Positions 1 to 10,555 of a stretch of 64,000 bases of DNA are shown in pieces. Under the pieces are notes generated by a model that saw only the letters and a list, made by a program, of their open reading frames with translations, ran no database searches and was not told the origin of the DNA. The first letter of the stretch is position 1, and each line of letters starts with the position of its first letter. Both the position numbers and the translations under genes were made by a program. Source of the DNA: Bacteroidota bacterium (GTDB lineage Bacteria > Bacteroidota > Bacteroidia > UKL13-3); the NCBI GenBank assembly GCA_025359805.1, contig JANYDU010000009.1:62001-126000 (forward strand), in the 5' to 3' direction.

Positions 1-107
1 TACCAAACCAAATCATAAGCATCTAAAGAAATTAATTTCCCTAATACAGGTGTAAACCCCCAAAGCAAAATGATAAAATGAAGCAGAATATATTTGTTAA
101 ATTTCAT
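1..107 (-). CDS. Partial CDS, probable EamA/DMT-family permease N-terminus (runs off the window start)
   Basis: Reverse-strand translation from the ATG at 107: MKFNKYILLHFIILLWGFTPVLGKLISLDAYDLVW, a hydrophobic first helix with the LLWGxxPVLGK pattern typical of EamA transporters. Confidence 0.5.
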   Translation of the reverse strand, partial: MKFNKYILLHFIILLWGFTPVLGKLISLDAYDLVW

Positions 108-165
108 TGGTGATTCGTGATGTTAAATTTTTTGTTTTAATAAATCATGTTCTATTTCCTAACAA

Positions 166-1251
166 CTACTTAGGCGATTTATAAGCAACATAAATAGCTC
201 CAATTAAAAATATCACATTGGGTGTCCATACAGCAAATGCTGGTGGCATCACATTAGTAAATCCAAGTGTGTTAAAAATTTGTGTGATTAACATGTAAGC
301 AAACGTTACAAAAATTCCTATTCCTAAATGTGCACCAGTGCCCCCTCTAGATTTTTGAGATGATATAGCAACAGCCAAAAGTGTAACCACAAAAAATGAA
401 AAAGGCATAGCTGTACGTTTGTATAATTCTACATAAAATTTATTTAAAAGTGGTGAACCTTTTTCACGTTCTTTTCTGATGTATTCATTTAGTTCAGGGT
501 TTGTCATTGCCGATACGTATTGCGTTTTAACAATAAACTCATCTGGTTTAATATTAAGAACTGTATCTTTTAAAGCACCTTTAATAACTGTTTCCTTATC
601 ACCATTAAATATACGTTGCTGAAAATTTTCTAAGCTCCATTTATTTAATTTTTTATTCCATAAAAGTCGGTTCGCAAAAATGCGTTGAGTAATTCTATCA
701 TGCTCGTAATGTTCCATCGAAAGATTAAAGCCAATGCTATCAATATAATTAAAGGATTCCATGTGCATCACGGTTCCTTTATCAATTTGGCAATTAATAT
801 TATCAGATTGTTTTTGTACTTTTTCTCTTATGTATTTATCTTCAAATGCATACCGATGTGTATCGGAAAGTGGAACTAAATAGGTGGTGCAAAACAAGAA
901 CAACAAAAACAAAAAAGTGCAGGCAATAAAGTAAGGGCGTAAAAATCGTCTGTAATTTATACCACTGTTGAGTATGGCTATAATCTCTGTATTTTGAGCC
1001 ATCTTGGAGTTAAAAAATAATACAGAAAGAAAAACAAAAACAGGACAAAGTAAAGAAATGATATAAGGAATAAACCAAATGTAATAATCAAAAATAATGA
1101 CAAATAATGTGGGTTTACGTTTGATGAAATCATCAATTTTTTCTGATACATCAATAAAAATAGAAATAAGCGCAAAGATGCACACCGTGAAGAAAAACGT
1201 CTTCAAAAACTTTTTAATAATATACGAATCAATGATTGGCAATAGCCTCAT
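166..1251 (-). CDS. LptF/LptG (YjgP/YjgQ) family lipopolysaccharide export permease
   Basis: 384-aa ORF (166..1320); likely real start MRLLPIIDSYIIKKFLKTFFF at 1251; LptF/G-like TM layout and NTEIIAILNSGINYRRFLRPY motif. Confidence 0.85.
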   Translation of the reverse strand: MRLLPIIDSYIIKKFLKTFFFTVCIFALISIFIDVSEKIDDFIKRKPTLFVIIFDYYIWFIPYIISLLCPVFVFLSVLFFNSKMAQNTEIIAILNSGINYRRFLRPYFIACTFLFLLFLFCTTYLVPLSDTHRYAFEDKYIREKVQKQSDNINCQIDKGTVMHMESFNYIDSIGFNLSMEHYEHDRITQRIFANRLLWNKKLNKWSLENFQQRIFNGDKETVIKGALKDTVLNIKPDEFIVKTQYVSAMTNPELNEYIRKEREKGSPLLNKFYVELYKRTAMPFSFFVVTLLAVAISSQKSRGGTGAHLGIGIFVTFAYMLITQIFNTLGFTNVMPPAFAVWTPNVIFLIGAIYVAYKSPK

Positions 1252-1318
1252 GGTAAATAGTTGTGTTTGGTAGTAAATAAATTTTAGTTTTGTTTCTGTT
1301 ACTAAAATCAAGCCATAC

Positions 1319-2830
1319 ATGTCGGTTGCTGCAATAATAAATTATTATCATCAAAACACGTTGCGAAGCATTTTAGCTGTTGCATTATTTGTAAGATTAT
1401 TGGCAGCTATTTTTTCTGCTGGTTATGGGTTTCATGACGATCATTTTATAACTGTTGAAGTTGCTCAATCGTGGATTGATGGTACCAATCGCGATAATTG
1501 GTTGCCAACAAATACGAATCATGCAGTTCCAAGTGGACATAGTTTAACATACCCGGGAATTTTATATGGAGTATTATTAACCTGCGAAAAAATAGGCATT
1601 TATGATCCTGCTATAAAAATGTTAATTGTTCGTTTGTTGCATGCTTTGTTCTCTATGTTGGTGGTGTATTTCGGATATAAAATCATTAAGGAATTATATG
1701 ATGAAAAATCAGCGGCATTTGCAGGTTGGTTGCTTGCATTGTTTTGGTTTATTCCGATGCTTAGTGTGCGTAATTTGGTGGAAGTAGTTTGTGTTCCTTT
1801 TTTGATGTGGGGCGTTTGGGTAATTGTTAAAAATAAAGAAAATAAATTGTTTCAGTTTTTATGGGCAGGGTTAATAATTGGCTTGGCATTTTCAATACGT
1901 TTTCAAACAAGTACTTTTATTGCAGGTTTAGGTTTAGTAATTCTTATTCAGAAAAAATTTACACATACAGTTTTATTTGGCATAGGTGTAGTTATTAGTA
2001 TTTGTGCACTTCAGGGCGGTGTTGATTTTGCAATTTGGGGAAAACCCTTTGCCGAATTTTTAGAATACTCTAATTATAATTTACAACATGCCAATGATTA
2101 TTGGACAGGTCCTTGGTACAATTATATTTTACTTACGGCCGGATTATTAATTCCACCAATTAGTTTATTTGTCATTTTTGGATTGTTTAGAAATTGGAAA
2201 AAACATCTTATCATTTTATTACCCATTTTAGCATTTTTTATTTTTCATTCTACATTTCCAAACAAACAAGAACGATTTATTTTTCCTGTTTTACCTTTCA
2301 TTATTATGTTAGGTTCTGCTGGTTGGTTAGAGTTTTATCATCAATCAACATTTTGGAAAAAGCATCGTAAATTGTACAAAGCATCGTGGATATTTTTTAT
2401 CACTCTAAATGCTATTTTATTATTTGCATTAAGTCTTTCATCAAGTAAAAAAAATAGGGTAGATGCCATGAGATTTTTGGCACATAAGGAATCTATTTCT
2501 TGTTTAGTAATTGAAGATAGTAATCATGATGAAGCCGTTTCTATGCCTAAGTTTTATTTAGAAAAACAATGGCCTCAAATGTATGAAATAACTTCTGTTT
2601 TATCTGCTCAACAGTTTTCAGAAAAACTAAAAACAGATTCATTGTGTAAACCTCAATACGTATTATTTATGGAAGAGAAAAAATTAGATGAACGTGTTTT
2701 AATGTTTCGAGAATCATTTCCAAATATTACTTACGAAACCACCATTGAACCAAGTTTTTTAGATAAAGTAATGCATTGGTTAAATCCAGTAAATGTGAAT
2801 CAAACAACTGTGATTTATAAAATTAATTAG
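1319..2830 (+). CDS. Alg9/PIG-B-like mannosyltransferase, GT-C fold membrane glycosyltransferase
   Basis: 503 aa, polytopic; early acidic 'GYGFHDDHFITVE' motif typical of GT-C enzymes and 'HSTFPNKQERFIFPVLPF' (HKExRF-like) motif. Confidence 0.75.
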   Translation: MSVAAIINYYHQNTLRSILAVALFVRLLAAIFSAGYGFHDDHFITVEVAQSWIDGTNRDNWLPTNTNHAVPSGHSLTYPGILYGVLLTCEKIGIYDPAIKMLIVRLLHALFSMLVVYFGYKIIKELYDEKSAAFAGWLLALFWFIPMLSVRNLVEVVCVPFLMWGVWVIVKNKENKLFQFLWAGLIIGLAFSIRFQTSTFIAGLGLVILIQKKFTHTVLFGIGVVISICALQGGVDFAIWGKPFAEFLEYSNYNLQHANDYWTGPWYNYILLTAGLLIPPISLFVIFGLFRNWKKHLIILLPILAFFIFHSTFPNKQERFIFPVLPFIIMLGSAGWLEFYHQSTFWKKHRKLYKASWIFFITLNAILLFALSLSSSKKNRVDAMRFLAHKESISCLVIEDSNHDEAVSMPKFYLEKQWPQMYEITSVLSAQQFSEKLKTDSLCKPQYVLFMEEKKLDERVLMFRESFPNITYETTIEPSFLDKVMHWLNPVNVNQTTVIYKIN

Positions 2831-3945
2831 AGCTTAGCGCTAATAATTTTCAGGGTGCTTTCTTTCCATTTTTCAAAATCACCTTCAATAATATGTTTGC
2901 GAGCTTCTTTCACTAACCATAAATAAAAAGAGAGATTTTGTTTGCTTGCAATATGGGCTCCAAGCATTTCGTGGCATTGAATTAAATGTCTTACATATGC
3001 TTTCGAATATTGAGGAGTAAATACATCATCTAATGCCGAAAAATCATTTTTCCATTTTTCATTTTTTATGTTGATGGTTCCTTTGCTGGTAAAAATATTT
3101 CCATGTCGTGCATTTCGAGTTGGCATCACACAATCAAACATATCAATACCCAAAGCAATACACTCTAAAATATTTTGAGGTGTGCCAACGCCCATTAAAT
3201 ATCGAGGTTTATCAGCAGGTAAAATGCCACAAACCAATTCCGTCATTTCGTACATCATCTCAGCAGGTTCACCAACCGATAAGCCACCAATGGCATTTCC
3301 ATTCATGTTTTGTTCGGCAATAAATTCAGCCGATTGCATGCGTAAATCTTTGTAAGTACTTCCTTGAACAATGGGAAATAAATTTTGCTCAACACCATAC
3401 AAAGGTTCGGTTTCATTAAATCGGTTAATACATCTTTTTAACCAACGATGTGTCATGTGCATTGATTTTTCTGCATAGTTATATTCGCATGGATAAGGCG
3501 TACATTCATCAAATGCCATCATAATATCAGCACCAATAATGCGTTGGGTATCCATCGTGTTTTCTGGCGAGAAAAATAATTTTGCACCATCAATATGCGA
3601 TTGAAACCATACGCCTTCTTCAGTAATTTTTCGAGTATCACCCAATGAAAATACTTGATATCCTCCACTATCAGTTAGCATAGGTTTTTGCCAGTTTATA
3701 AATTTGTGAATGCCTCCTGCATTGCCAATCACATCAAGTCCAGGGCGCAAATAAATATGATACGTATTTGCTAAAATGATTTGCGCTTTTATATTCTCAT
3801 TTAAATTTTGTTGAGTAACACCTTTCACTGTTCCTTGAGTTCCCACAGGCATAAAAATGGGGGTTTCAATTAGCCCTCTTCCTGTTTCTAAAACTCCAGC
3901 ACGGGCTTTGGTTTTTTCGTCTTTTTTTTGAAGTGTAAATTTCAT
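2827..3945 (-). CDS. tgt: Queuine tRNA-ribosyltransferase
   Basis: TPIFMPVGTQGTVKGV, LANTYHIYLRPG, LTDSGGYQVFSL, GGLSVGEP, DCVMPTRNARHG motifs. Confidence 0.97.
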   Translation of the reverse strand: MKFTLQKKDEKTKARAGVLETGRGLIETPIFMPVGTQGTVKGVTQQNLNENIKAQIILANTYHIYLRPGLDVIGNAGGIHKFINWQKPMLTDSGGYQVFSLGDTRKITEEGVWFQSHIDGAKLFFSPENTMDTQRIIGADIMMAFDECTPYPCEYNYAEKSMHMTHRWLKRCINRFNETEPLYGVEQNLFPIVQGSTYKDLRMQSAEFIAEQNMNGNAIGGLSVGEPAEMMYEMTELVCGILPADKPRYLMGVGTPQNILECIALGIDMFDCVMPTRNARHGNIFTSKGTINIKNEKWKNDFSALDDVFTPQYSKAYVRHLIQCHEMLGAHIASKQNLSFYLWLVKEARKHIIEGDFEKWKESTLKIISAKL

Positions 3946-3970
3946 TGATAAATAAATTGTGAGGAATATG

Positions 3971-4669
3971 TTATTCGAAATGTAAAGAAAATTGAATGAG
4001 TTGTGGAGCTAATCTTTCAATGGATTCGGTATAAATATATCCATCATGATAAAGAGCACTTCCAAAAGTGTTGCAAATTTTTATTTCAGGAGATAATTTG
4101 AAATATTCGAAATAAATATCTAATCCAAAACCACCCTCATATCCATAGGTTAATGGAATTAAAGAAACCACCGGAGCTTCAATACTCCTTGTTCTTCCTA
4201 CACTCGAAGATAAGTCGTAGCTGCCTCTTAAACCTGCAATCACGTAGGCTCTTGTGTTTTTTCTTCGGGCCGATTTATATTTGATAAGTAAAGATGCATC
4301 ACAATATGCCGATTCAATTTTTACCAATTTTTTTGAATGCGGAAATTGATAAGTAAGATCTCTTTCAACAAATGAAATCACCGGAAACATTAACCGTAAA
4401 TCCCAATAATCCCCCAATCGTAAATTTGAAATAGCACCCAATCCAATTCCCGGAAATGAAGTTTGTGATACATTCATTAAACTATCAGGAGGCAAATAGG
4501 ATGTTGATTTGCTATCAATGCGCATACTTGCATTATTTGCTGCTAATGTAAATCCGAAATGAAAACGTTTAAGGTCATACTGCTCCAAGTTTGGCTGTGC
4601 AACCAACTTAATTGAGCAACAAATGATGCTAACAAAAATTACTGTTTTACTGCGGTGTATAAACTGCAA
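3971..4669 (-). CDS. porT: PorT-like outer-membrane beta-barrel protein (type IX secretion component)
   Basis: 232 aa with signal peptide and barrel-like C-terminus; directly downstream of ubiE, the usual porT position in Bacteroidota. Confidence 0.65.
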   Translation of the reverse strand: MQFIHRSKTVIFVSIICCSIKLVAQPNLEQYDLKRFHFGFTLAANNASMRIDSKSTSYLPPDSLMNVSQTSFPGIGLGAISNLRLGDYWDLRLMFPVISFVERDLTYQFPHSKKLVKIESAYCDASLLIKYKSARRKNTRAYVIAGLRGSYDLSSSVGRTRSIEAPVVSLIPLTYGYEGGFGLDIYFEYFKLSPEIKICNTFGSALYHDGYIYTESIERLAPQLIQFSLHFE

Positions 4670-5379
4670 ATGCCGAAAGTTAAAGGTTGAATGGTTGTTT
4701 GTTTAAATCCTGATTGTTCCATATAGGCAGTAAAATTTTTCCCTTCTGGAAAATGTTTTACTGATTCTGGTAAATAGGTATAAGCATTTTTGCTATTGCT
4801 TATCATTTTGCCCCACATAGGTAAAATTTTTACAAAGTAAAATTGAAATACTTGCTTAAAGGGAAATGCTTTTGGACTCGAAAATTCAAGTACTGCAATT
4901 TTTCCTCCTGGTTTTAAAACCCTGTACATTTCATCTATTCCTTTTTGAAGGTGTTCAAAATTTCTTACTCCAAAGGCAACAGTTACGGCATCAAATGTTT
5001 GGTCTTCAAAACGCAAATGTTCTGAATCTCCTTTGCGCAGTTCTATTTTTGAATCTAAATTTTTCTTTGTAATTTTTTCTCGCCCAACATCCAACATCAA
5101 TTCCGAAATATCAATACCAATTATTTTATCAGGATTGAGTTTTAGCGCTTCAATAGCCAAATCAGCAGTACCTGTAGCTACGTCTAAAATTAATTTTGGT
5201 TGAATAGATTTTAATGAGTTGATTGCTTTTGTACGCCAACCTTTATCAATGCCCATTGATAACAATCTGTTTAAAAAATCATATCGATGTGCAATGCTGT
5301 CAAACATTTCTTCAACCTGTTCTTTTTTCGATGCAGTTGATGTTTGATCAGGTTTTATTTCTATTGTTTTATTTTCCAA
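4639..5379 (-). CDS. ubiE: Bifunctional demethylmenaquinone methyltransferase/2-methoxy-6-polyprenyl-1,4-benzoquinol methylase
   Basis: MFDSIAHRYDFLNRLLSMGIDKGWR, LDVATGTADLAIEA, FGVRNFEHLQKGIDEMYRVLKPGGK motifs. Confidence 0.96.
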   Translation of the reverse strand: MENKTIEIKPDQTSTASKKEQVEEMFDSIAHRYDFLNRLLSMGIDKGWRTKAINSLKSIQPKLILDVATGTADLAIEALKLNPDKIIGIDISELMLDVGREKITKKNLDSKIELRKGDSEHLRFEDQTFDAVTVAFGVRNFEHLQKGIDEMYRVLKPGGKIAVLEFSSPKAFPFKQVFQFYFVKILPMWGKMISNSKNAYTYLPESVKHFPEGKNFTAYMEQSGFKQTTIQPLTFGICSLYTAVKQ

Positions 5380-5458
5380 AGCGGGGCAAAAATAATCTAA
5401 ATAAGCAATCCATTACAGCCTTAAACGATTTTAATGTTAATTTGCGCATAGTTTAACC

Positions 5459-6043
5459 ATGAAATTTTTTCTGTCAATCATATTTTTATTCGCAATAATT
5501 ATAGTTGGATGTAAGCCTGATTCTGATGCTCCGTGCAGAGCTTCGCATTCAAATGTGGTGCCATTTACACTTTTTGAATCATCCAAATATCCTTTTAAGG
5601 GAATAGGTGATACTCTTAGGTATATCAATTCAACCGGAGATTCTATTTGGTGTTTAGGTAGCATAAAAAATTTGTTCTGCAATTGCATTCCAGTAAAAAA
5701 TAATCCCGAATGTCCACCAGATAGTTTTGGATACGAAATTGATGAGTTTAATTATGCGGATACATTGGGCAAATTATTAATTAACGTGCAAACATTTCAT
5801 CTTGATTCGTCAATGATTATCAATGCCAATCATTCTGTGTTTAAAATTCCATTGATAAAAGTTGGATTAAATGATTCAATTACTTGGTTTGATTCGTTAC
5901 AGTTTGGCAATAAAATGTTTTACAATCTTCAGTCATTTGTAAATTCAAATGGTGATAGTTTATATTACAATTCAACATACGGAATGATAGGTTTAAAAAG
6001 TGCATCACAACGGTTCTATATTTATAAATTTAATGGAAATTAA
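5459..6043 (+). CDS. Hypothetical lipoprotein
   Basis: 194-aa ORF starting MKFFLSIIFLFAIIIVGCKPDSD, a lipoprotein signal with lipobox IVGC. Confidence 0.65.
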   Translation: MKFFLSIIFLFAIIIVGCKPDSDAPCRASHSNVVPFTLFESSKYPFKGIGDTLRYINSTGDSIWCLGSIKNLFCNCIPVKNNPECPPDSFGYEIDEFNYADTLGKLLINVQTFHLDSSMIINANHSVFKIPLIKVGLNDSITWFDSLQFGNKMFYNLQSFVNSNGDSLYYNSTYGMIGLKSASQRFYIYKFNGN

Positions 6044-6638
6044 AAAAAGTGTATTTGTAACGAGTTCAGGTAAATTAAGTGAATGCCCTAAGCCCGATAA
6101 GCCCGAGTACGCTTTTATCGGGAGATCTAATGTTGGCAAATCATCACTCATAAATATGTTGTGCAATCATAAAGAATTGGCACGCACTTCATCAAATCCT
6201 GGTAAAACAATTTCTATCAATCACTTTCTCATTAATGATAAATGGTATATTGTTGATTTGCCTGGTTATGGTTATGCCAAACGTTCAAAAGATTTGCGTA
6301 CAAAATGGGAAGAAGAATTGGAAAAATATTTACGAGGCAGAGAAAATTTGCAATGTGTTTTTGTATTGGTGGATTCTAGAATTGAACCTCAAACAAGCGA
6401 TTTGGAATTCATTAATTTTTTGGGAAAACTGGAAGTGCCTTTTTCAATTGTGTTTACCAAGACTGATAAATTAAATCAAAGCGGGCGTTCAAAAAACACC
6501 AAATTATTTACCGATAAAGTATTAGAGTACTGGGACGAATTACCTACTATTTTTCATACTTCTGCTACCGAAAAAAAGGGAAAAGATAAAATGCTAAAAT
6601 TTGTTAATGAGATTAATAAAATTTTTGTAAAACCTTAA
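6033..6638 (+). CDS. engB: Ribosome biogenesis GTP-binding protein YihA/YsxC/EngB
   Basis: FIGRSNVGKSSLIN (G1), GKTISINHF, VDLPGYGYAKR (G3), FTKTDKL (G4). ORF opens at 6000, but MEIKKSVFVTS at 6033 fits the family start. Confidence 0.95.
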   Translation: MEIKKSVFVTSSGKLSECPKPDKPEYAFIGRSNVGKSSLINMLCNHKELARTSSNPGKTISINHFLINDKWYIVDLPGYGYAKRSKDLRTKWEEELEKYLRGRENLQCVFVLVDSRIEPQTSDLEFINFLGKLEVPFSIVFTKTDKLNQSGRSKNTKLFTDKVLEYWDELPTIFHTSATEKKGKDKMLKFVNEINKIFVKP

Positions 6639-7759
6639 ACAAAAAAATCGCTTGCAATTCCATCGGCAAATAATTTTCCTTTGCGTGTGAGTTTAAAATT
6701 TGCGCCATTTATTTCTATCAAATCTTCATTTTCTTTTTGCGCTATTTTTGATTGAAGAGGGGATAAAAATAAGTTCCCAAACTCTTTCTCGATATAATGC
6801 AAATTACAACCCCAAATAGTTCTTAATCCTGTCATCACATATTCATTAAAACGGTTTTCAAGAGTTAAGAATTCTGTTTCAATTGAAGGATTATTTTCTT
6901 CAATAGCTTTGATGTAGGCATTGTTATTGGCAATATTCCAACTTCGTGAAAGGTTATTAAATGAATGTGCAGATGGCCCAATTCCTAAATAATTTTTATT
7001 ATTCCAATAGTTAGTATTATGCAACGCATACTTTTTGTTTTTAGCAAAGTTTGAAATTTCATATTGTTCAAAACCATTTTTTTCTAAAACAGAAATAAGC
7101 AGTTCAAAATGTCTCGCACTTTGTTCTTCATTAACAGGAAGTGATTTTTTATTTCTGATAAAATAATCCAATGCGGTTTGTGCTTCAACAGTTAATGCGT
7201 AAGATGAAATATGATTGATATTAAATTGCAAAGCAGTTTCTAAATTGCTCATCCACTTTTCATCAGTAAGAGATGGCATGCCATAAATCAAATCGATAGT
7301 GATATTTTTAAATCCTGCATCCTTTGAAAAACGTATACAATCTTTTGCTTGCTGTGCATTATGCGCACGATTCATCCATTTTAAATCTTCTTCAAAAAAA
7401 GATTGCACACCAATACTCAATCTGTTAATGGGGGTTTGTTTTAATACTAATATTTTATCTTTTGTTAAATCATCAGGATTGGCTTCGAGAGTTATTTCAA
7501 CTTGTTCATCAACAATAAAGTATTTATGTATGATGTTAAATAATAGTTCGAGTTGTTTTGATGAAAGTAGTGAAGGCGTTCCTCCTCCAAAATAAATGGA
7601 TTGAAGAGTTTCGCCTTTCAAATAATCTTTGCGAAGCTCAATTTCTCTAACCATTGCATCAACCATTTGTTGAATATTTTGCGTTGATGTAGAAAAATGA
7701 AAATTGCAGTAATAGCAGGCCTGTTTGCAAAAAGGAATATGTAGGTAAAGTCCGGCCAT
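6635..7759 (-). CDS. hemW: Radical SAM heme chaperone HemW (oxygen-independent coproporphyrinogen oxidase-like)
   Basis: GLYLHIPFCKQACYYCNFHF (CxxxCxxC), SIYFGGGTPSLL, EANPDD, NRLSIGVQSF motifs; start refined to 7759. Confidence 0.93.
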   Translation of the reverse strand: MAGLYLHIPFCKQACYYCNFHFSTSTQNIQQMVDAMVREIELRKDYLKGETLQSIYFGGGTPSLLSSKQLELLFNIIHKYFIVDEQVEITLEANPDDLTKDKILVLKQTPINRLSIGVQSFFEEDLKWMNRAHNAQQAKDCIRFSKDAGFKNITIDLIYGMPSLTDEKWMSNLETALQFNINHISSYALTVEAQTALDYFIRNKKSLPVNEEQSARHFELLISVLEKNGFEQYEISNFAKNKKYALHNTNYWNNKNYLGIGPSAHSFNNLSRSWNIANNNAYIKAIEENNPSIETEFLTLENRFNEYVMTGLRTIWGCNLHYIEKEFGNLFLSPLQSKIAQKENEDLIEINGANFKLTRKGKLFADGIASDFFV

Positions 7760-7796
7760 GTTTATTTTGTGCTCATAAATCAATTACTTTGAAACG

Positions 7797-9572
7797 TTGC
7801 AAAAGTATCTTAAAATATTGTTTCTATTCATTTCGGCTTGCACGTATGCGCAAAAACCTATGCATTTGCAAATTGATGTAAAAGGAAAAGATGCAGAATT
7901 GATTAGGAAAAATATTTCCTATAAAAATTATATTTCGGATTCATCACAACTTTACCAAGAACTTAATAAAGTTTTACTGCGATGCAATGAGATTTCATTT
8001 TTACAAGCACGGTTTGATACGTTAATTTTTTTGAATGATACCTGTAGGGCAATTTTGTTTCCTTATAAAAGTTATAAATGGGTAAGACTTAGAAAAGGAA
8101 ATGTGCCACTTGATGTTCTTAGCGCTTCAGGTTTTAGAGAAGAACAGTTTAACAACAAAGTTTTTGATCCATCGCAATTCGTAAAACGAGCTGAAAAAAT
8201 TTTAATCATGCTCGAAAATAATGGCTATCCATTTGCAACAATTAAATTAGATAGTATTGAGGTGGATAGTAGTGGAATATCAGCTTGCGTAAATTTAAAC
8301 CGTGGCGAAATTATTTATTTTGATTCGATTGATATGCGTGGGGATGCCAATATTAAAAAATGGTATTTGGAAAGATATTTAGGCATTAAGAAACAAAATT
8401 TGTACAACGAAACACTCATCAAAAATGCCGATAGTCGTTTAAGTCAACTCCCGTTTTTAAAATCAAACAGAACTTCTGCCATTTATTTTTTCGGAAATAA
8501 GGCCCGTCCAATTTTATTTTTAGATAATAAAAAAGCCAGCAGTATTGATGGAATTATAGGCTTTGCGCCAAATAGCCAACTCAATAATAAATTAGTTATA
8601 ACTGGAGAAGCCAATTTAAAATTACAAAATATTTTAGGCTCTGGCAAAAGCATCGATTTAAATTATAGAAGTTTTTTAACGAGTTCTCAAGATTTAAAAT
8701 TCAATTTCCTTTGGCCGTATATTTTTCATACCAGTTTAGCTTTCAATTATCAACTTGAATTGCTAAAATATGATTCGCTGTTTCTAGATGTGAAGAATGA
8801 GTTTGCATTGCAATATCGCTTTATCGGTACCGATTATTTTAAAGTATTTTATAATATTCAAACTACTTCACTCATTACTGTTGATACCAATCAAATTAAA
8901 TCTTCACGATCGCTTCCACAAAATTCAGACATTCGGTTTGATCAATACGGAATAGGTTTTCGCAAAACTAAATATGATTATTTTTTAAACCCTCGAAAAG
9001 GTTATAGTATAGAATTTAGTGGAGGCGTAGGAGTGAAAAAAATTGTTGAAAACAGCACCATTAAAAGTGTAAAAATTTATGATAATAGTGGAAATGGATA
9101 TTCTGTTTATGATTCTATCAAATTAGAATATGTGCAATATAAATTTACTTTGCTTGCTGATTATTATATTCCCATAGCATCGCGAGCAACCATCCGAACA
9201 CAGGTAAACGCATCACATATTGAAGCTCAAACTATTTTCTTTAATGAATTAGCAAGAATTGGAGGTATAAAAACACTAAAAGGTTTTGATGAGCAATCTA
9301 TATACGCAAGTTCGTATGTAATTATCAACACCGAGTTGAGATATTTACTGCAACAGAATTCAAATTTTATGTTGTTTTGGAACGGTGCATGGTATAAAAA
9401 TGTTGTTCGAACTCCAGTTTTAACAGATACACCTTTTGGTTTTGGTGCAGGTTTAAACTTTGAAACAGGTGCCGGAATATTTTCTATTTATTATGCAGTT
9501 GGAAAACAGTTTAACAATTCAATCGAATTTGATAAAGCCAAAGTTCATTTTGGTTTTGTGAATTATTTTTAA
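7797..9572 (+). CDS. BamA/TamA-like (Omp85 superfamily) outer-membrane protein
   Basis: 591 aa; signal peptide, POTRA-like N-terminus (FDSIDMRGDANIKKWYLERYLGIKKQNLYNE), barrel with IGGIKTLKGFDEQSIYAS motif and terminal aromatic residue; TTG start. Confidence 0.75.
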   Translation: MQKYLKILFLFISACTYAQKPMHLQIDVKGKDAELIRKNISYKNYISDSSQLYQELNKVLLRCNEISFLQARFDTLIFLNDTCRAILFPYKSYKWVRLRKGNVPLDVLSASGFREEQFNNKVFDPSQFVKRAEKILIMLENNGYPFATIKLDSIEVDSSGISACVNLNRGEIIYFDSIDMRGDANIKKWYLERYLGIKKQNLYNETLIKNADSRLSQLPFLKSNRTSAIYFFGNKARPILFLDNKKASSIDGIIGFAPNSQLNNKLVITGEANLKLQNILGSGKSIDLNYRSFLTSSQDLKFNFLWPYIFHTSLAFNYQLELLKYDSLFLDVKNEFALQYRFIGTDYFKVFYNIQTTSLITVDTNQIKSSRSLPQNSDIRFDQYGIGFRKTKYDYFLNPRKGYSIEFSGGVGVKKIVENSTIKSVKIYDNSGNGYSVYDSIKLEYVQYKFTLLADYYIPIASRATIRTQVNASHIEAQTIFFNELARIGGIKTLKGFDEQSIYASSYVIINTELRYLLQQNSNFMLFWNGAWYKNVVRTPVLTDTPFGFGAGLNFETGAGIFSIYYAVGKQFNNSIEFDKAKVHFGFVNYF

Positions 9573-9574
9573 GA

Positions 9575-10555
9575 ATGAAAAAAATACTACAGTTTGTTTT
9601 TGGTTGCATGTTAATGCTCAATTTTGTAGAAGCTCAAAATACAACTTCGGTTTCTTCAAAAGCATTAAATGAATTTAATTTTCAATTGGATTCACTCTCC
9701 TCAAAAGATTCTTTAGCCACAGATTCATTACCCCGCTTTTTTAAAGGCAAAAAAACATTTGGATTGCTAGATACGCTTTCCAACGATACCCTATTAACTA
9801 AGGTTTTAAAACCATATTTGGGAATTCATAATACCTATTTTGAGCGTGTCAATAAACTGAGAAGAAGCATTCCAACAGTAAAAGAAATTAAAGAACGATT
9901 AGTCAATAATCAATCATGGAAATTTTGGATTATTATAGCCATACTTTTTTATATTGCTTTAGTTAGAATTGTAAACCCCAATAATTTTAAAATATTTATT
10001 TTCTCTGTTTTTAATTTAAAATTGAGTGAAAAAATTTGGGAAGATCAACGTTCGTTTTTTGGATTTGTAATACTTCAATTGTTTGCCATTTATCTTTTTA
10101 TTGCAGCACTTTTTATTTGCAATTGGATGGAAATAAAACGGATTAATTTGAGCCAGAATTATGTTCAACAATTTTTTATAATTGTAATTGTTTTATTTGT
10201 TGTTTATATGTTAAAGTTTATATTACATGCCTTTCTTGGACAGTTACTACAAATGAAAAATTTGGGAATTGGATTTGTATCAAATACCATTTCTGTAAAT
10301 AATTTTATCTCATTAATTATTTTTCCATTACTCATATTTTTGATATATAACCATCATCCTTTAGTGAAGATAATTTTATCTCAAACAATCATAGCTACAT
10401 TTTTTTTAAGTATCATTTATCGAATGGTTCGTATTACATTATTGAGCGATAGTTTTTTCAATTTCCCTAAAATTTATTTATTTATCTATCTTTGCGCCCT
10501 CGAAATAGTTCCGTGGTTTGTTATTGTTAAGTACTTAAACAGGTTTCAGATTTGA
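9575..10555 (+). CDS. DUF4271-type integral membrane protein
   Basis: 326 aa; signal-like N-terminus, several TM segments; sits directly upstream of a hemD-like gene as commonly seen in Bacteroidota. Confidence 0.65.
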   Translation: MKKILQFVFGCMLMLNFVEAQNTTSVSSKALNEFNFQLDSLSSKDSLATDSLPRFFKGKKTFGLLDTLSNDTLLTKVLKPYLGIHNTYFERVNKLRRSIPTVKEIKERLVNNQSWKFWIIIAILFYIALVRIVNPNNFKIFIFSVFNLKLSEKIWEDQRSFFGFVILQLFAIYLFIAALFICNWMEIKRINLSQNYVQQFFIIVIVLFVVYMLKFILHAFLGQLLQMKNLGIGFVSNTISVNNFISLIIFPLLIFLIYNHHPLVKIILSQTIIATFFLSIIYRMVRITLLSDSFFNFPKIYLFIYLCALEIVPWFVIVKYLNRFQI